DNA of 64,000 nt from JAAYDI01 sp052034005 (GTDB lineage Bacteria; Planctomycetota; Planctomycetia; Pirellulales; Pirellulaceae): positions 1-64,000 of the forward strand of contig JBPOJB010000025.1 of the NCBI GenBank assembly GCA_052034005.1, in the 5' to 3' direction. The notes under the pieces are model-generated. The model made no database searches. It was not told the origin of the DNA and was given only the letters and a program-made list of their open reading frames with translations. The position numbers and the translations under genes are program-made. Position 1 is the stretch's first letter; the number at the start of each line of letters is the position of its first letter. Positions 26,724-36,353 of this stretch are shown here, piece after piece.

Positions 26724-28868
26724 TCAGTTCGCCACGGGCTCGGGCCGCAGGTGCTCGTGCAGGTAGGTCCACTGCAGCGCGTGCGAGTTGCCTCCCAGCC
26801 CATGCTGGCTGAGCGGGAACACCATCAGGTCGAAGCGCAGATTCGCTCGTTGGAACGCGTCCACCATCTGCCAGGTATTGGACGGGTGCACGTTGTCGTC
26901 GATCAGGCCGTGCATGAGCAGCAGATGGCCTTTCAGGTTCTGGGCGTACGTCAAACAGGAACCCTCCCGGTAGCCGTCCGGATTCTCATCCGGCGTGCGC
27001 ATGTAGCGTTCGGTATAGATCGTGTCGTAATTCCGCCAGTCGGTCACCGGCGCGCCCGCCACGGCGACGTGGAACACATCCGGGTATCGGACCATGGCCA
27101 TGGTCGACAGGTATCCGCCGTACGAGTGTCCGAAGATGCCGACGCGTGTTGCATCGACATAAGGCCGTTGGCACAGGAGCTTGACGCCATCCACCTGATC
27201 TTGGATGTCGACGGTGCCCAGCTTCAGATAGGTGGCCGTCTCGAAGGCCTTGCCGCGTTCCGTGGTTCCGCGGTTGGCGATCGTGGCGATCAGGAAGCCG
27301 AACTCACAGTACGGATCGGCCGGCTGGTAGCGATCGGAGATCCCCCGGACCGTGGGCCCGCCGTAGACGCTGATCAGGAGCGGGTACTTGCGGTCCGGAT
27401 CGAAGTGGGACGGTTTGTGCAGGATGCCCTGCAGGTCGGTCGTGCCGTCCGATGCCTTGAACGTGAACAGCTCGGGCGCGGCCAACCCCAGTTCCTGCGC
27501 CCGAGCCGTGTCGCTCGTGGCCAGCACGGCGACCTCCTCGCCCGACTCGTTGAACAGCGCGGTCGTCGGCGGCGCATCCACGGACTCGTATGTGGCGACC
27601 ACCCACTTGTGGTTCGGCGCAATGCTGAATCCCGAGTGATGCCGGGGCCTGTTCGTGAGACGCGTATGTTGCGTGCCGTCCAGCCGGACACGATGCAGCT
27701 GGGCGTCCAGCGGGTTCTCGCTGCTGTAGGCCGTGTAATAGAACCAACCGGCCGCCTCGTCCACACGCACCACGGAGTCCGCGGGATAGGGCGCTGCTTG
27801 CGTGAGCGGATTGAGCAGGGTTCCGTCCAGGTGTCTCAGCTCGAACTGCTTCCAGCCCGTCCGCTCCGTCTCCCAGATGAACCGTTGTCCGTCGGACAGG
27901 AACTGCATGAGCGGCTTGTTGTTCTGCCACGTGGGTTGAGTCTCGGAGACCACCAGTCGCGATTGGCCCGTGGCCGGATCGGCTGCCATGACCTCCAGCG
28001 TGTCCTGCCGCCGATTGGTGCGGCTGAAGAGCAACTCCCTTCCGTCCGGCGTGAAACGCACTTCGTAGACGTACTGGAGCCGGTCGCCGCCCACGTCCAC
28101 GCGGACCGTCCGTTTCGTGTCCAGATGGTAGATCAGGAGCCCGACATACGGGTTCGGCATACCCGCCTTCGGGTAGCGTTCCACCTGCAGCGTCGTGAAC
28201 GTCTTGACGTTGTCGAGCGTCAGATAGTAGTTCTGCATGTGCCGTTCGTCGATCTCATAGAACGCCAGCAGGCGGCTGTCCGGCGACCACCACATGGCCG
28301 AGTGCTGGAACAGCTCCTCGCCGTACACCCAGCAGGCCGTCCCATAGCGGAACGATTCACTGCCGCTGGTCGTCACGCGGATGGTCTCAGGCGGGTCGGC
28401 GTGGGCCGACGGCGGCGTCTCGGGCGCCTCCGCTGCCTCGCCGGCCGCCGCCTTTTCCAGGACGACATTGAAGTCGCGATAGTGTGCGATCCACTGGCCG
28501 TCCGGCGAACGTACCGATGCGCTCTGCTGCGCCCGCCCCACGCGCGCCCCCGCCGGCGGCTTGCGCCGCGGTGCACTGCCGCCGCCACCTTGAACCTTGG
28601 GTTCTTCGGCAGCTTCAATCGGCACGATCGAGGCTTCGGTTAGGTTGACCTGGAACGGCTTCCCTTGCCGGCGGTAGGTCAGCGTGGCGCCGTCGTCCGA
28701 CCACACGATCTGACTGATGCGGCCGTCCGCGCCGAGCGACCACATGCCATCACGCACGCGCTGATAAGCCGCATAACCGGGCAGCGCGGACAGAGACTCC
28801 TGCGCCGCGACCTCGGGGGCGAACGGCAGGGTCATCACGACCAGCAACGACAGGGACCAGCACTTCAT
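26724..28868 (-). CDS. DPP-IV-like S9 family serine peptidase
   Basis: A 714-aa exported protein. I chose the ATG at 28868, with AGGAGCG 5 bp upstream, over a GTG two codons earlier. The signal peptide ends near EVAAQE. Residues about 35-480 form an eight-bladed beta-propeller (dipeptidyl-peptidase IV N-terminal domain), and the C-terminal 230 residues an alpha/beta hydrolase. The triad is visible: Ser582 in GHSYGG, Asp near residue 657 in DDNVH, and His689 in SQHGLGG. Members release X-Pro or X-Ala dipeptides from peptide N termini. An inserted Pro/Ala/Gly-rich stretch in the propeller (around residues 92-165) is unusual. Its 3' end abuts the truncated histidine phosphatase. Confidence 0.9.
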   Translation of the reverse strand: MKCWSLSLLVVMTLPFAPEVAAQESLSALPGYAAYQRVRDGMWSLGADGRISQIVWSDDGATLTYRRQGKPFQVNLTEASIVPIEAAEEPKVQGGGGSAPRRKPPAGARVGRAQQSASVRSPDGQWIAHYRDFNVVLEKAAAGEAAEAPETPPSAHADPPETIRVTTSGSESFRYGTACWVYGEELFQHSAMWWSPDSRLLAFYEIDERHMQNYYLTLDNVKTFTTLQVERYPKAGMPNPYVGLLIYHLDTKRTVRVDVGGDRLQYVYEVRFTPDGRELLFSRTNRRQDTLEVMAADPATGQSRLVVSETQPTWQNNKPLMQFLSDGQRFIWETERTGWKQFELRHLDGTLLNPLTQAAPYPADSVVRVDEAAGWFYYTAYSSENPLDAQLHRVRLDGTQHTRLTNRPRHHSGFSIAPNHKWVVATYESVDAPPTTALFNESGEEVAVLATSDTARAQELGLAAPELFTFKASDGTTDLQGILHKPSHFDPDRKYPLLISVYGGPTVRGISDRYQPADPYCEFGFLIATIANRGTTERGKAFETATYLKLGTVDIQDQVDGVKLLCQRPYVDATRVGIFGHSYGGYLSTMAMVRYPDVFHVAVAGAPVTDWRNYDTIYTERYMRTPDENPDGYREGSCLTYAQNLKGHLLLMHGLIDDNVHPSNTWQMVDAFQRANLRFDLMVFPLSQHGLGGNSHALQWTYLHEHLRPEPVAN

Positions 28869-29112
28869 GGGCACGCTCCTGGGGACAGATCGAGAACCGA
28901 CAAATGCAGTAAGTCCATGTTAACCTGAAACGCCCCTCCCGTGGCAGAGCGGCCGACTGACAGGCAGGCGGGCGAAGGGCAGGGGCGGGTATCGTGGCTG
29001 GTGGAGACGTGGTACCTTAAGGTCACGGCCGACCACGCCGGACAGCCATGGCGCGTCCCCACGGCCCCGTGTGCCTGCAGTATCCCACGCAACCCGCCAG
29101 TCGAGACTCACC

Positions 29113-32100
29113 ATGATGAATCACCGACATGCCCCCGCGTCCCACCGCCGCCGCCAATACCACCACCACCGTGCTCTAATCCTCGCCTGCCTGGCCGCCT
29201 GGGCCCTGGGCGCCCTGGCCGTGTCCCGGGCGCGGGGGATGGAAGGAACCTCGCCGGAGCTTTCCCAGGATGCGGCGAGCGCAGACTCCGCGCCGGTCCA
29301 GCCTCCCATGTATCGCAATCCGATCCTGCCGGATATCGGGCCGGCGGATCCATGCGTGATCCGTGTCGAGGGCAAGTATTACCTGTATCCGACCTGGGAC
29401 GGCCGAGGCTATGACGTGCTGGTCTCGGACGACCTGATCCGTTGGGAGCGCAAACCGAAGTGCTTTGTCGACCCGCGTGGAGGCGCATGGGCTCCCGACG
29501 TGTTTCACGACCGGCGCGGCGGGGGCAAGTTCTATCTCTACTTCACCGTCAACAACCCCGAGGGTGGAAAGCTCGTCGGCGTGGCCGAGGCGGACGGGCC
29601 GCTCGGACCGTTCCAGGATCCGCAGACCCTGGAGACCAACGCCATCGATGCCCACCTGTTTCAAGATGACGATGGGGCGCTCTATCTCTATTACGTCAAG
29701 ATGGATGGCGGGTTCCGCATCATGGCACAGCGGATGAGCGATCCGCGGACCGGGCAGGGAGACGCCGTGATGGTCATCCAACCGACCGAGCCGTGGGAGC
29801 GGCGTCGCGGCGCTGTCACCGAAGGACCGTGGATGCTCAAGCACCAAGGCCTCTATTACTTGATGTACTCGGGCAGCGGTGCCGACGGGCCCGAATACGG
29901 CATCGGTTACGCGACTTCCCCGTCTCCCATGGGCCCGTTCACGAAGTACGCCGGCAACCCGATCGCGCAGCAAGGTGACGGTGTGTTCGGTCCGGGCCAC
30001 CATTGCGTCGTGGAAGGACCGGATGGCGGCTTGTGGATGGTCTATCACCAGCAGGAGAGCGCACGGGTGGGCTGGCGCCGGTTCCTCGCGATCGATCCCC
30101 TCTGGTTCGACGACCAGGGGGTGTTGCACACGCACGTCACGCGCGGCGTCGACCGGCCGTTGTCCCATGCGGCCCGGTGGACGCCGGCCGCGGGGCCGCT
30201 TGTCACCCGCTGGGCCAAGGAGGTCACGCCGGACAATGCCTGGCGCGAGTACCCGCGCCCGCAGCTGGTCCGTCCCGACTGGATCAACCTGAATGGGTTG
30301 TGGCAGTACGCGATCGCGCCCCGGAGCGCGGAACAGCCGAGTTCCTGGGACGGGCACATTCTTGTCCCGTTCGCCGTGGAGTCGGCACTCAGCGGCGTGA
30401 AGAGGCCGGTCCGTCCCGACCAGCGCCTGTGGTACCGTCGATCGTTCACGGCGCCCGCGATCCGGGACGACCAGCAGTTGTGGTTGCACTTCGGGGCCGT
30501 CGACTGGCAAAGCACGATCTGGGTGAACGGTCGGCAGGTGGGTGAGCATACCGGCGGCTACGACCCGTTCTCGATCGACATCACGGCCGCCGTCCGGCCG
30601 GGCGCCAATGACCTCGTTGTGGCGGTCTGGGATCCGACCGACACGGGCTATCAACCGAAGGGCAAGCAGGTCCTCAAGCCTGGAGGCATCATGTACACCG
30701 CCGTCACGGGCATTTGGCAGACGGTGTGGCTGGAGACCGTGCCGCGCGATCACATTGCAGCGCTGCGGATCGTGCCGGATATCGATCGCAGCCTGGTGGC
30801 CGTGACCGTCGACGCCCCGCCGGGATTCGGCGTGACGATCACAGCCAGCGACGGAGATCGTGCCTGCGGCAGCGCCCGAGGCGCGTCCGGGCAGCCGGTC
30901 GAAGTGACCATCCCGGACGCCCGGCTGTGGTCACCCGATACGCCGCACCTCTACGACCTGCAGATCGATTTGACCAAAGACGATCAGCTCGTGGACAGGG
31001 TGGCCAGCTACTGCGGTCTGCGGAAGATCGAAGTCCGCAAGGACGCGCAAGGGATCAACCGGTTGATGCTCAACAACCAGGTGCTGTTCCAGTACGGCCC
31101 GCTGGACCAGGGCTGGTGGCCGGACGGGCTCTACACGCCCGCCACGGACGAAGCCATCCGGTACGACATCGAGATGACGAAGCAGTTCGGCATGAACATG
31201 GCGCGCAAGCACGTCAAGTACGAATGCGCCCGATGGTACTACTGGTGCGATCGGCTCGGCTTGCTCGTCTGGCAGGATATGCCGTCGGGAGACGCCGGGC
31301 GGAACGCGGAATCGAAAGCTAACTACCGGTCGGAATTGAAGGCGATGATCGACGCGCTGCGCAGCCACCCCTGCATCGTCATGTGGGTGCCTTTCAACGA
31401 GGGCTGGGGGCAGCACGATACGGCGGAGGTCGTCCGGTGGATCGAAGACTACGACCCGACGCGCCCGGTGAACGAGGCCAGCGGTTGGACCGACCGGGGC
31501 AGCGGGACCGTGTCGGACATGCACAGCTATCCCGGGCCGGCGATGCGGCCGGTGGAGGAGCAGCGCGTCGTGGTTCTGGGCGAGTTCGGCGGACTGGGCA
31601 TGCCCCTGTCCGGCCACACCTGGCAGGCCGAAGACAACTGGGGTTACGTGTCGTTCCAGAACGCCGAACAACTGACGGACAAGTATGTCGAGTTGCTCAC
31701 GCAGATGCGCCCGCTGATCGCGCAAGGCCTGTCGGCGGCCGTCTACACGCAGACGACCGACGTGGAGATCGAAGTGAACGGTCTGATGACTTACGACCGG
31801 GAGGTCAACAAGATCGACCTGGAGCGCGCGGCCGACGCGGCGCGGAAGCTGTACCTGCCCCCGCCGCGCTTTGAGACGCTCCTGCCGACCTCCGAACGGC
31901 AGCCGCAGACCTGGAAGTATACGGTCCAGCAGCCGGGCGACGGCTGGTTCGAACCGGGGTTCGCGGACGACGCCTGGGCAAGCGGCCCGGGTGGGTTCGG
32001 CACGCCCGGCACGCCCGGCGCCGTGGTGGCCACGAGGTGGGACACGCCCGAGATCTGGATCCGGCGCGCGTTCACACTCGACGCGGTACCGGCCCAGGGC

Positions 32101-32331
32101 GAGCTCAGCCTGGCGATCCATCATGACGAGGATGCGGAAGTGTACCTCAACGGCCGGCTGGTCAAGTCGCTCAACGGCTACACAACCAGCTATTCGGTCG
32201 TGCCGCTGGGCCCCGACGCGATCCGGACGCTTCAGGTCGGAGAGAACACGCTGGCTGTCCATTGCCGGCAGACGCGTGGCGGGCAGTACATCGATGCGGG
32301 CCTGACGTTGGTCATCGAAGCATCTCCATGA
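29113..32331 (+). CDS. GH43-GH2 fusion glycoside hydrolase
   Basis: A 1072-aa protein. I chose the ATG at 29113, which precedes a His/Arg-rich n-region and hydrophobic signal segment. Residues about 65-350 are a five-bladed GH43 propeller with its three acidic residues: Asp79 (PADPCV), Asp179 (IDAHLF) and Glu237 (TEGPW). From about 380 a GH2 enzyme follows, with jelly roll (LNGLWQYAI.., VNGRQVGEHTGGYDPFSIDI), immunoglobulin-like domain and TIM barrel. Its acid/base is Glu763 (VPFNEGWGQHD) and its likely nucleophile Glu824 (VLGEFGG). The last 130 residues form an extra beta-sandwich. The two activities, perhaps arabinosidase or xylosidase plus beta-galactosidase or glucuronidase, would act on the same glycan outside the cell. 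It is followed 51 bp later by another carbohydrate enzyme. Confidence 0.88.
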   Translation: MMNHRHAPASHRRRQYHHHRALILACLAAWALGALAVSRARGMEGTSPELSQDAASADSAPVQPPMYRNPILPDIGPADPCVIRVEGKYYLYPTWDGRGYDVLVSDDLIRWERKPKCFVDPRGGAWAPDVFHDRRGGGKFYLYFTVNNPEGGKLVGVAEADGPLGPFQDPQTLETNAIDAHLFQDDDGALYLYYVKMDGGFRIMAQRMSDPRTGQGDAVMVIQPTEPWERRRGAVTEGPWMLKHQGLYYLMYSGSGADGPEYGIGYATSPSPMGPFTKYAGNPIAQQGDGVFGPGHHCVVEGPDGGLWMVYHQQESARVGWRRFLAIDPLWFDDQGVLHTHVTRGVDRPLSHAARWTPAAGPLVTRWAKEVTPDNAWREYPRPQLVRPDWINLNGLWQYAIAPRSAEQPSSWDGHILVPFAVESALSGVKRPVRPDQRLWYRRSFTAPAIRDDQQLWLHFGAVDWQSTIWVNGRQVGEHTGGYDPFSIDITAAVRPGANDLVVAVWDPTDTGYQPKGKQVLKPGGIMYTAVTGIWQTVWLETVPRDHIAALRIVPDIDRSLVAVTVDAPPGFGVTITASDGDRACGSARGASGQPVEVTIPDARLWSPDTPHLYDLQIDLTKDDQLVDRVASYCGLRKIEVRKDAQGINRLMLNNQVLFQYGPLDQGWWPDGLYTPATDEAIRYDIEMTKQFGMNMARKHVKYECARWYYWCDRLGLLVWQDMPSGDAGRNAESKANYRSELKAMIDALRSHPCIVMWVPFNEGWGQHDTAEVVRWIEDYDPTRPVNEASGWTDRGSGTVSDMHSYPGPAMRPVEEQRVVVLGEFGGLGMPLSGHTWQAEDNWGYVSFQNAEQLTDKYVELLTQMRPLIAQGLSAAVYTQTTDVEIEVNGLMTYDREVNKIDLERAADAARKLYLPPPRFETLLPTSERQPQTWKYTVQQPGDGWFEPGFADDAWASGPGGFGTPGTPGAVVATRWDTPEIWIRRAFTLDAVPAQGELSLAIHHDEDAEVYLNGRLVKSLNGYTTSYSVVPLGPDAIRTLQVGENTLAVHCRQTRGGQYIDAGLTLVIEASP

Positions 32332-32382
32332 ACCGGGAGCGGCAGCAGCGAAGAACGGGAGAGGAGAAGGAGGAAGCCGGCT

Positions 32383-35300
32383 ATGTCACTGATGCGCACG
32401 CTCGCGAGTGTCCTGCTATTGTCATGCGTAACGACGCCCGGTTGGGGAGACGTCGGAGCGTTGGACGAGGATTTCGAGTCGGGGTGGCAGCCCGCACGCT
32501 GGTCGTTCTCGAACGGGCCCGAGTTTCCGGGCGCGGCAGGGAGTCTCCAGCGGACCAGGACGGCCGCGCAGGCTGGCGAGTACGGCGGGCAGTTGGCATT
32601 CGATTTCCGCGGCGGCGGCAGCTATGTTGCAGCGATCGTCCGGTTGGCGGACGCGCCGGACCTCTGCGCGGTGCGGCTCAAGTTGCACAGCCCCGCCGGC
32701 CATTCACTCGCGCTCCGCTACACCGATCAAACCGGCCAGACCCTGCAGCGGCCTGTGTGGGCGCCGGCCGGCCGCTGGGTCGATGTGCTGGTGCCGTTCG
32801 ACGGCTGGTCGGGCCACTGGGGTGGCGCCGACGACGGGCAGATCCATGGGCCGCCGAAGTCTGTGGCCATCCTGATCGACCGGGGGGCCGAGGAATCCGG
32901 GGCGCTGCTGCTGGACGACATCCGGTTCGTGGCTGGGAACCCGGCCAGCGGCGCGGGCCTGGTCGTGACGCACTACCAGGCGTTCCGATTCGGGGAGGAT
33001 GAGCAGTGGGCGCTGCGCACGCACGGCGACGCCGGGGATTCGTCGCTGACCGGCGCGCGCTGGCAATTGGACTTCTCGCGCGGCGCGTCGACCATCGGGA
33101 TCGTGCCTCGTGAACAGTCGCTGCTGGGCGACCCGCGGGAGATCCGGATCCGTGCGCGGGGCAACGCGGCCGGACACCCCGTGCGTCTGCAGATCGCCAC
33201 GCATTTCATGACCTTCGAGAAGACGGTTGGCGAGTTCTCCGGGGAGGGGCTCCAGGAGATCGTCGTGCCGGCGCCGCCCGGTGAAGGGTGGCGCTGGTAC
33301 GGTGGCGAGAACGACGGGAAGCGGCACGGTCCCTTGCGGATCCGAGGGCTGTACGTCGATGCCAATGAGCAGGCGGACCGGCCTCAGTTGGAGCTGGTGG
33401 ATATCCGCGTCAACACATCGTGTGCGGCGGACCGCTGCTGCGTCTTGACTGCGTCGTGCCAGCCGGCGGGTGACCAGCAGGCCTTCGTGGCCACCGTGCA
33501 GAGCCTGGCGCCTGCGGCGCTGACCGGTACGCTCAGGCATTCGATCCGCGACTGGTCGGGCCGGACGCTGGTGACCGGCGCGACGCCGCTGACCGTACCG
33601 GCCGGTGGCACGCAACAGGCGGAGGTGCGCTGCAGCCCGGAGGGACAGCCGCTGCTCGAGGCCGAGTTCATCCTGGACGTGCCCGATCAGTTGGTTCCGG
33701 CCGCTCAGGCGTACTATACGGCCTCTCCGGATCCGGCCGCCGATCCCGAGTTACGCCCGGCGTCTCCGTTCGGCATGGGTCTGTACTTGTATCGCTACGG
33801 TGCGGACCCGGCGTCCCTGGCGGCCATGGATCGCGCTGCGCGGCTCGGCGCGGCGGCAGGAGTCAAGTGGAGCCGTGAGGAGTTCAGTTGGGCGCGCATT
33901 GAAGTGGCGCCTGGCAAGTACGACTGGTCGTTTTACGACCAGATGGTGGCGACGGCCAAGCGGCACGGCATCAGCGTCTATGGGCTGTTGGCCTACTGGT
34001 CCCGCTGGACCAAGCCGTACACGCCCGAGGGGATCGCGGACTACTGCCGGTTCGCCCAGGCCGCCGCCGAGCGATACCGCGACGAGATCCGGCACTGGGA
34101 GGTCTACAACGAGCCCAACATCTTCTTCTGGCAGGGCCCGCGCGATATGTACGCCGACCTGCTCACGAAGGCGTACGCCGCCATCCGCGCCGGCAACGCG
34201 CACGCGCAGGTTCTCGGTTGCTCGACGGCCGGCATCGACCTGCCTTTTATCCGGCGCACAGTCGAACTGGGCGCGCCCTTCGATGTGCTCACCATCCATC
34301 CGTATCGCGCTCAGTTGACGGACCGCCGATTCGTCGCCGACCTGCAGGAGGCGGCCCAAGCGGCGGCAGCGCCCCACGCCGGGCCGCGCCCCGTCTGGAT
34401 CACAGAAATGGGGTGGGCCACGCATGTTCCCCATAACAGCCCGTCCGAAGGGTTCCGCGTCACGACCGAGCGCGACCAGGCCTGCTTGCTCGCCCGGGCA
34501 TACATCGATGCCATCGCCTCCGGAGTCTGCTCGAACGTCTCGTGGTACGACTTCCGGAACGATGGAGACGACCCGTTCAATTTCGAACACAACCTGGGGA
34601 TCGTCACGCAGCAGTTCGCCTTGAAACCGGCCTACCGCGCGTTTGCCACGATGACGCGACTGCTCGAAGGATGCCGGATCGACAGGACGCTGGAGCTGGA
34701 TGATTCGGTCGTCGCATATCAATTCGTGCGCGAAGGAGATGGATCGGCCGTCCTCGCCCTGTGGGATACCCGCCATCGGAAGACGGTCACGCTGGCGGGC
34801 GTGGAAGGCCGCGCGGAACGGGTCGACCTGATGGGCGAGGCTGCACCGCTCACGGTGACCGACGGCGCGGCGCCCCTGCTGATCGAACGCGATTGCCCGG
34901 TGTTCGTACGATTGGATCAACCTCTGCGGGACGGTGCGCCCGGGCCTGCCGGGCAGCCTGCCGGGAGCGATGACGCCACGGCCGGCTGGATACCGCTCTT
35001 TGATGGCCAGTCGCTGGCCGGCTGGCGCGCGGCCGAGCACCCGGACACGTGGCGCGTGGAGCAGGGGCTGCTTGTCGCCAAGGGGCCGCGGAGCCACCTG
35101 TTCTACACGGGACCGATTGCGGACGCTGATTTCCGGAACTTCGAACTGGAGGCGGAAGTGAAGACCGGGCCGCAGGCGAATTCCGGGATCTACTTCCACA
35201 CCGCGTATCAGGAGGTCGGTTGGCCGGACCAGGGGTACGAAGTCCAGATCAACAACACCTATGCGGGCGCCGGCGGCGCGCGCGAGCTGAAGAAGACGGG

Positions 35301-36351
35301 CAGCTTGTACGGCGTGCGGAATATCTACAAGTCCTGTGTGGCCGATGGCGTCTGGTTCCGCATGCGCGTCCGCGTAGTCGGCAACCGGATTCGCGTGTGG
35401 GTCAACGATCTGCCCACGGTGGACTACCTCCAACCCGAGGACCCGCCGCGCAGCGTCGAGCACCGTGGCAAACGGGTGTCGCACGGCACCATCGCCCTGC
35501 AGGCCCACGATCCGGCCAGCGAAGTGGCGTTTCGATCCGTCCGGATCCGGCTGCTCGCCCCGGACGCCGATCCCGGTCTGGCGGACCGTGCGCCGGATGT
35601 CGGCTACGGCGTTGACGCGGCGACCGTGGACCTGCTATCGGCACAATCGATCCCGCTGATCGACTACCACATCCACCTGCGCGGCGGCCTGACGCCGGCC
35701 AAAGCCTTGGATCGCCAGGCGGTCACGGGCATCTACAGCGGCGTGCTGGACAACGTCGGCAGAGGGTGGACGATCGAGACCGATGAGCAGTTGCGGGCGT
35801 TTCTCGATCAGGTCGATGGCCTGCCGATGTTTGTCGGGATCCAGGTCAACGATCGCGATTGGATGCACCGCCACGCGCCGGAACTCATCGCGCGGCTGGA
35901 CTACGTGCTGGCGGATACCATGATCATGCCGATGCCCGACGATGACAGCCCGCCGGTCAAGCTGTGGGTGGCGGGTCAATACACGATCGACGACCCGGAA
36001 GCGTGGATGGAGCGCTACCTGAAACACAACCTGCGGGTGCTCTCCGAGCCGATCACGATCCTCGCCAATCCGACCTATCTGCCGCCCGGCCTGGAAGACA
36101 AGTACGACCAGTTGTGGACCGAGGAGCGCATGCGGCAGGTGATCCAGGCGGCGGTGGACCACCACGTGGCATTGGAGATCAACGCGTCCAGCCCTTGGCC
36201 GCGCGAGCGGTTCATCCGGCTGGCCAAGCGCCTCGGTGCGCAATTCACCTTCGGCACAAACAACTTCGACGATCAGCCGATCAGCATGTCCCGGTGTGTG
36301 GACGCGATCAGCCGTTACGGCTTGACGCCGAGCGATTTCTGGGTGAAGTAG
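32383..36351 (+). CDS. Three-module enzyme: GH39/GH5-like hydrolase, DUF1080, PHP-like metallohydrolase
   Basis: A 1322-aa exported protein (signal peptide, AAGGAGG ribosome site). Residues about 25-190 are a carbohydrate-binding-like beta-sandwich, and 190-450 further beta domains. A clan GH-A TIM barrel spans about 455-770, with Glu577 in YNEPN and Glu675 in ITEMGW. Residues about 868-1057 form a DUF1080 (3-keto-disaccharide hydrolase) domain opening WIPLFDGQSLAGW. From about 1085 to the end there is a PHP-like or amidohydrolase-like domain with the metal motif DYHIHL (Asp1094, His1096, His1098) and later LEINASSPWPRERF and GTNNFDDQP. The combination suggests sequential attack on one glycan, with oxidised 3-keto sugars handled by the middle domain. 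That pathway role is inference. It ends 2 bp from the convergent citrate synthase. Confidence 0.82.
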   Translation: MSLMRTLASVLLLSCVTTPGWGDVGALDEDFESGWQPARWSFSNGPEFPGAAGSLQRTRTAAQAGEYGGQLAFDFRGGGSYVAAIVRLADAPDLCAVRLKLHSPAGHSLALRYTDQTGQTLQRPVWAPAGRWVDVLVPFDGWSGHWGGADDGQIHGPPKSVAILIDRGAEESGALLLDDIRFVAGNPASGAGLVVTHYQAFRFGEDEQWALRTHGDAGDSSLTGARWQLDFSRGASTIGIVPREQSLLGDPREIRIRARGNAAGHPVRLQIATHFMTFEKTVGEFSGEGLQEIVVPAPPGEGWRWYGGENDGKRHGPLRIRGLYVDANEQADRPQLELVDIRVNTSCAADRCCVLTASCQPAGDQQAFVATVQSLAPAALTGTLRHSIRDWSGRTLVTGATPLTVPAGGTQQAEVRCSPEGQPLLEAEFILDVPDQLVPAAQAYYTASPDPAADPELRPASPFGMGLYLYRYGADPASLAAMDRAARLGAAAGVKWSREEFSWARIEVAPGKYDWSFYDQMVATAKRHGISVYGLLAYWSRWTKPYTPEGIADYCRFAQAAAERYRDEIRHWEVYNEPNIFFWQGPRDMYADLLTKAYAAIRAGNAHAQVLGCSTAGIDLPFIRRTVELGAPFDVLTIHPYRAQLTDRRFVADLQEAAQAAAAPHAGPRPVWITEMGWATHVPHNSPSEGFRVTTERDQACLLARAYIDAIASGVCSNVSWYDFRNDGDDPFNFEHNLGIVTQQFALKPAYRAFATMTRLLEGCRIDRTLELDDSVVAYQFVREGDGSAVLALWDTRHRKTVTLAGVEGRAERVDLMGEAAPLTVTDGAAPLLIERDCPVFVRLDQPLRDGAPGPAGQPAGSDDATAGWIPLFDGQSLAGWRAAEHPDTWRVEQGLLVAKGPRSHLFYTGPIADADFRNFELEAEVKTGPQANSGIYFHTAYQEVGWPDQGYEVQINNTYAGAGGARELKKTGSLYGVRNIYKSCVADGVWFRMRVRVVGNRIRVWVNDLPTVDYLQPEDPPRSVEHRGKRVSHGTIALQAHDPASEVAFRSVRIRLLAPDADPGLADRAPDVGYGVDAATVDLLSAQSIPLIDYHIHLRGGLTPAKALDRQAVTGIYSGVLDNVGRGWTIETDEQLRAFLDQVDGLPMFVGIQVNDRDWMHRHAPELIARLDYVLADTMIMPMPDDDSPPVKLWVAGQYTIDDPEAWMERYLKHNLRVLSEPITILANPTYLPPGLEDKYDQLWTEERMRQVIQAAVDHHVALEINASSPWPRERFIRLAKRLGAQFTFGTNNFDDQPISMSRCVDAISRYGLTPSDFWVK

Positions 36352-36353
36352 AC

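Noticed and set aside
26715..26812. Tail of the histidine phosphatase frame as a genuine C-terminal domain
   Set aside because: It is the exact complement of the S9 peptidase 3' end and is Ala/Arg-rich without the conserved second half of the family.
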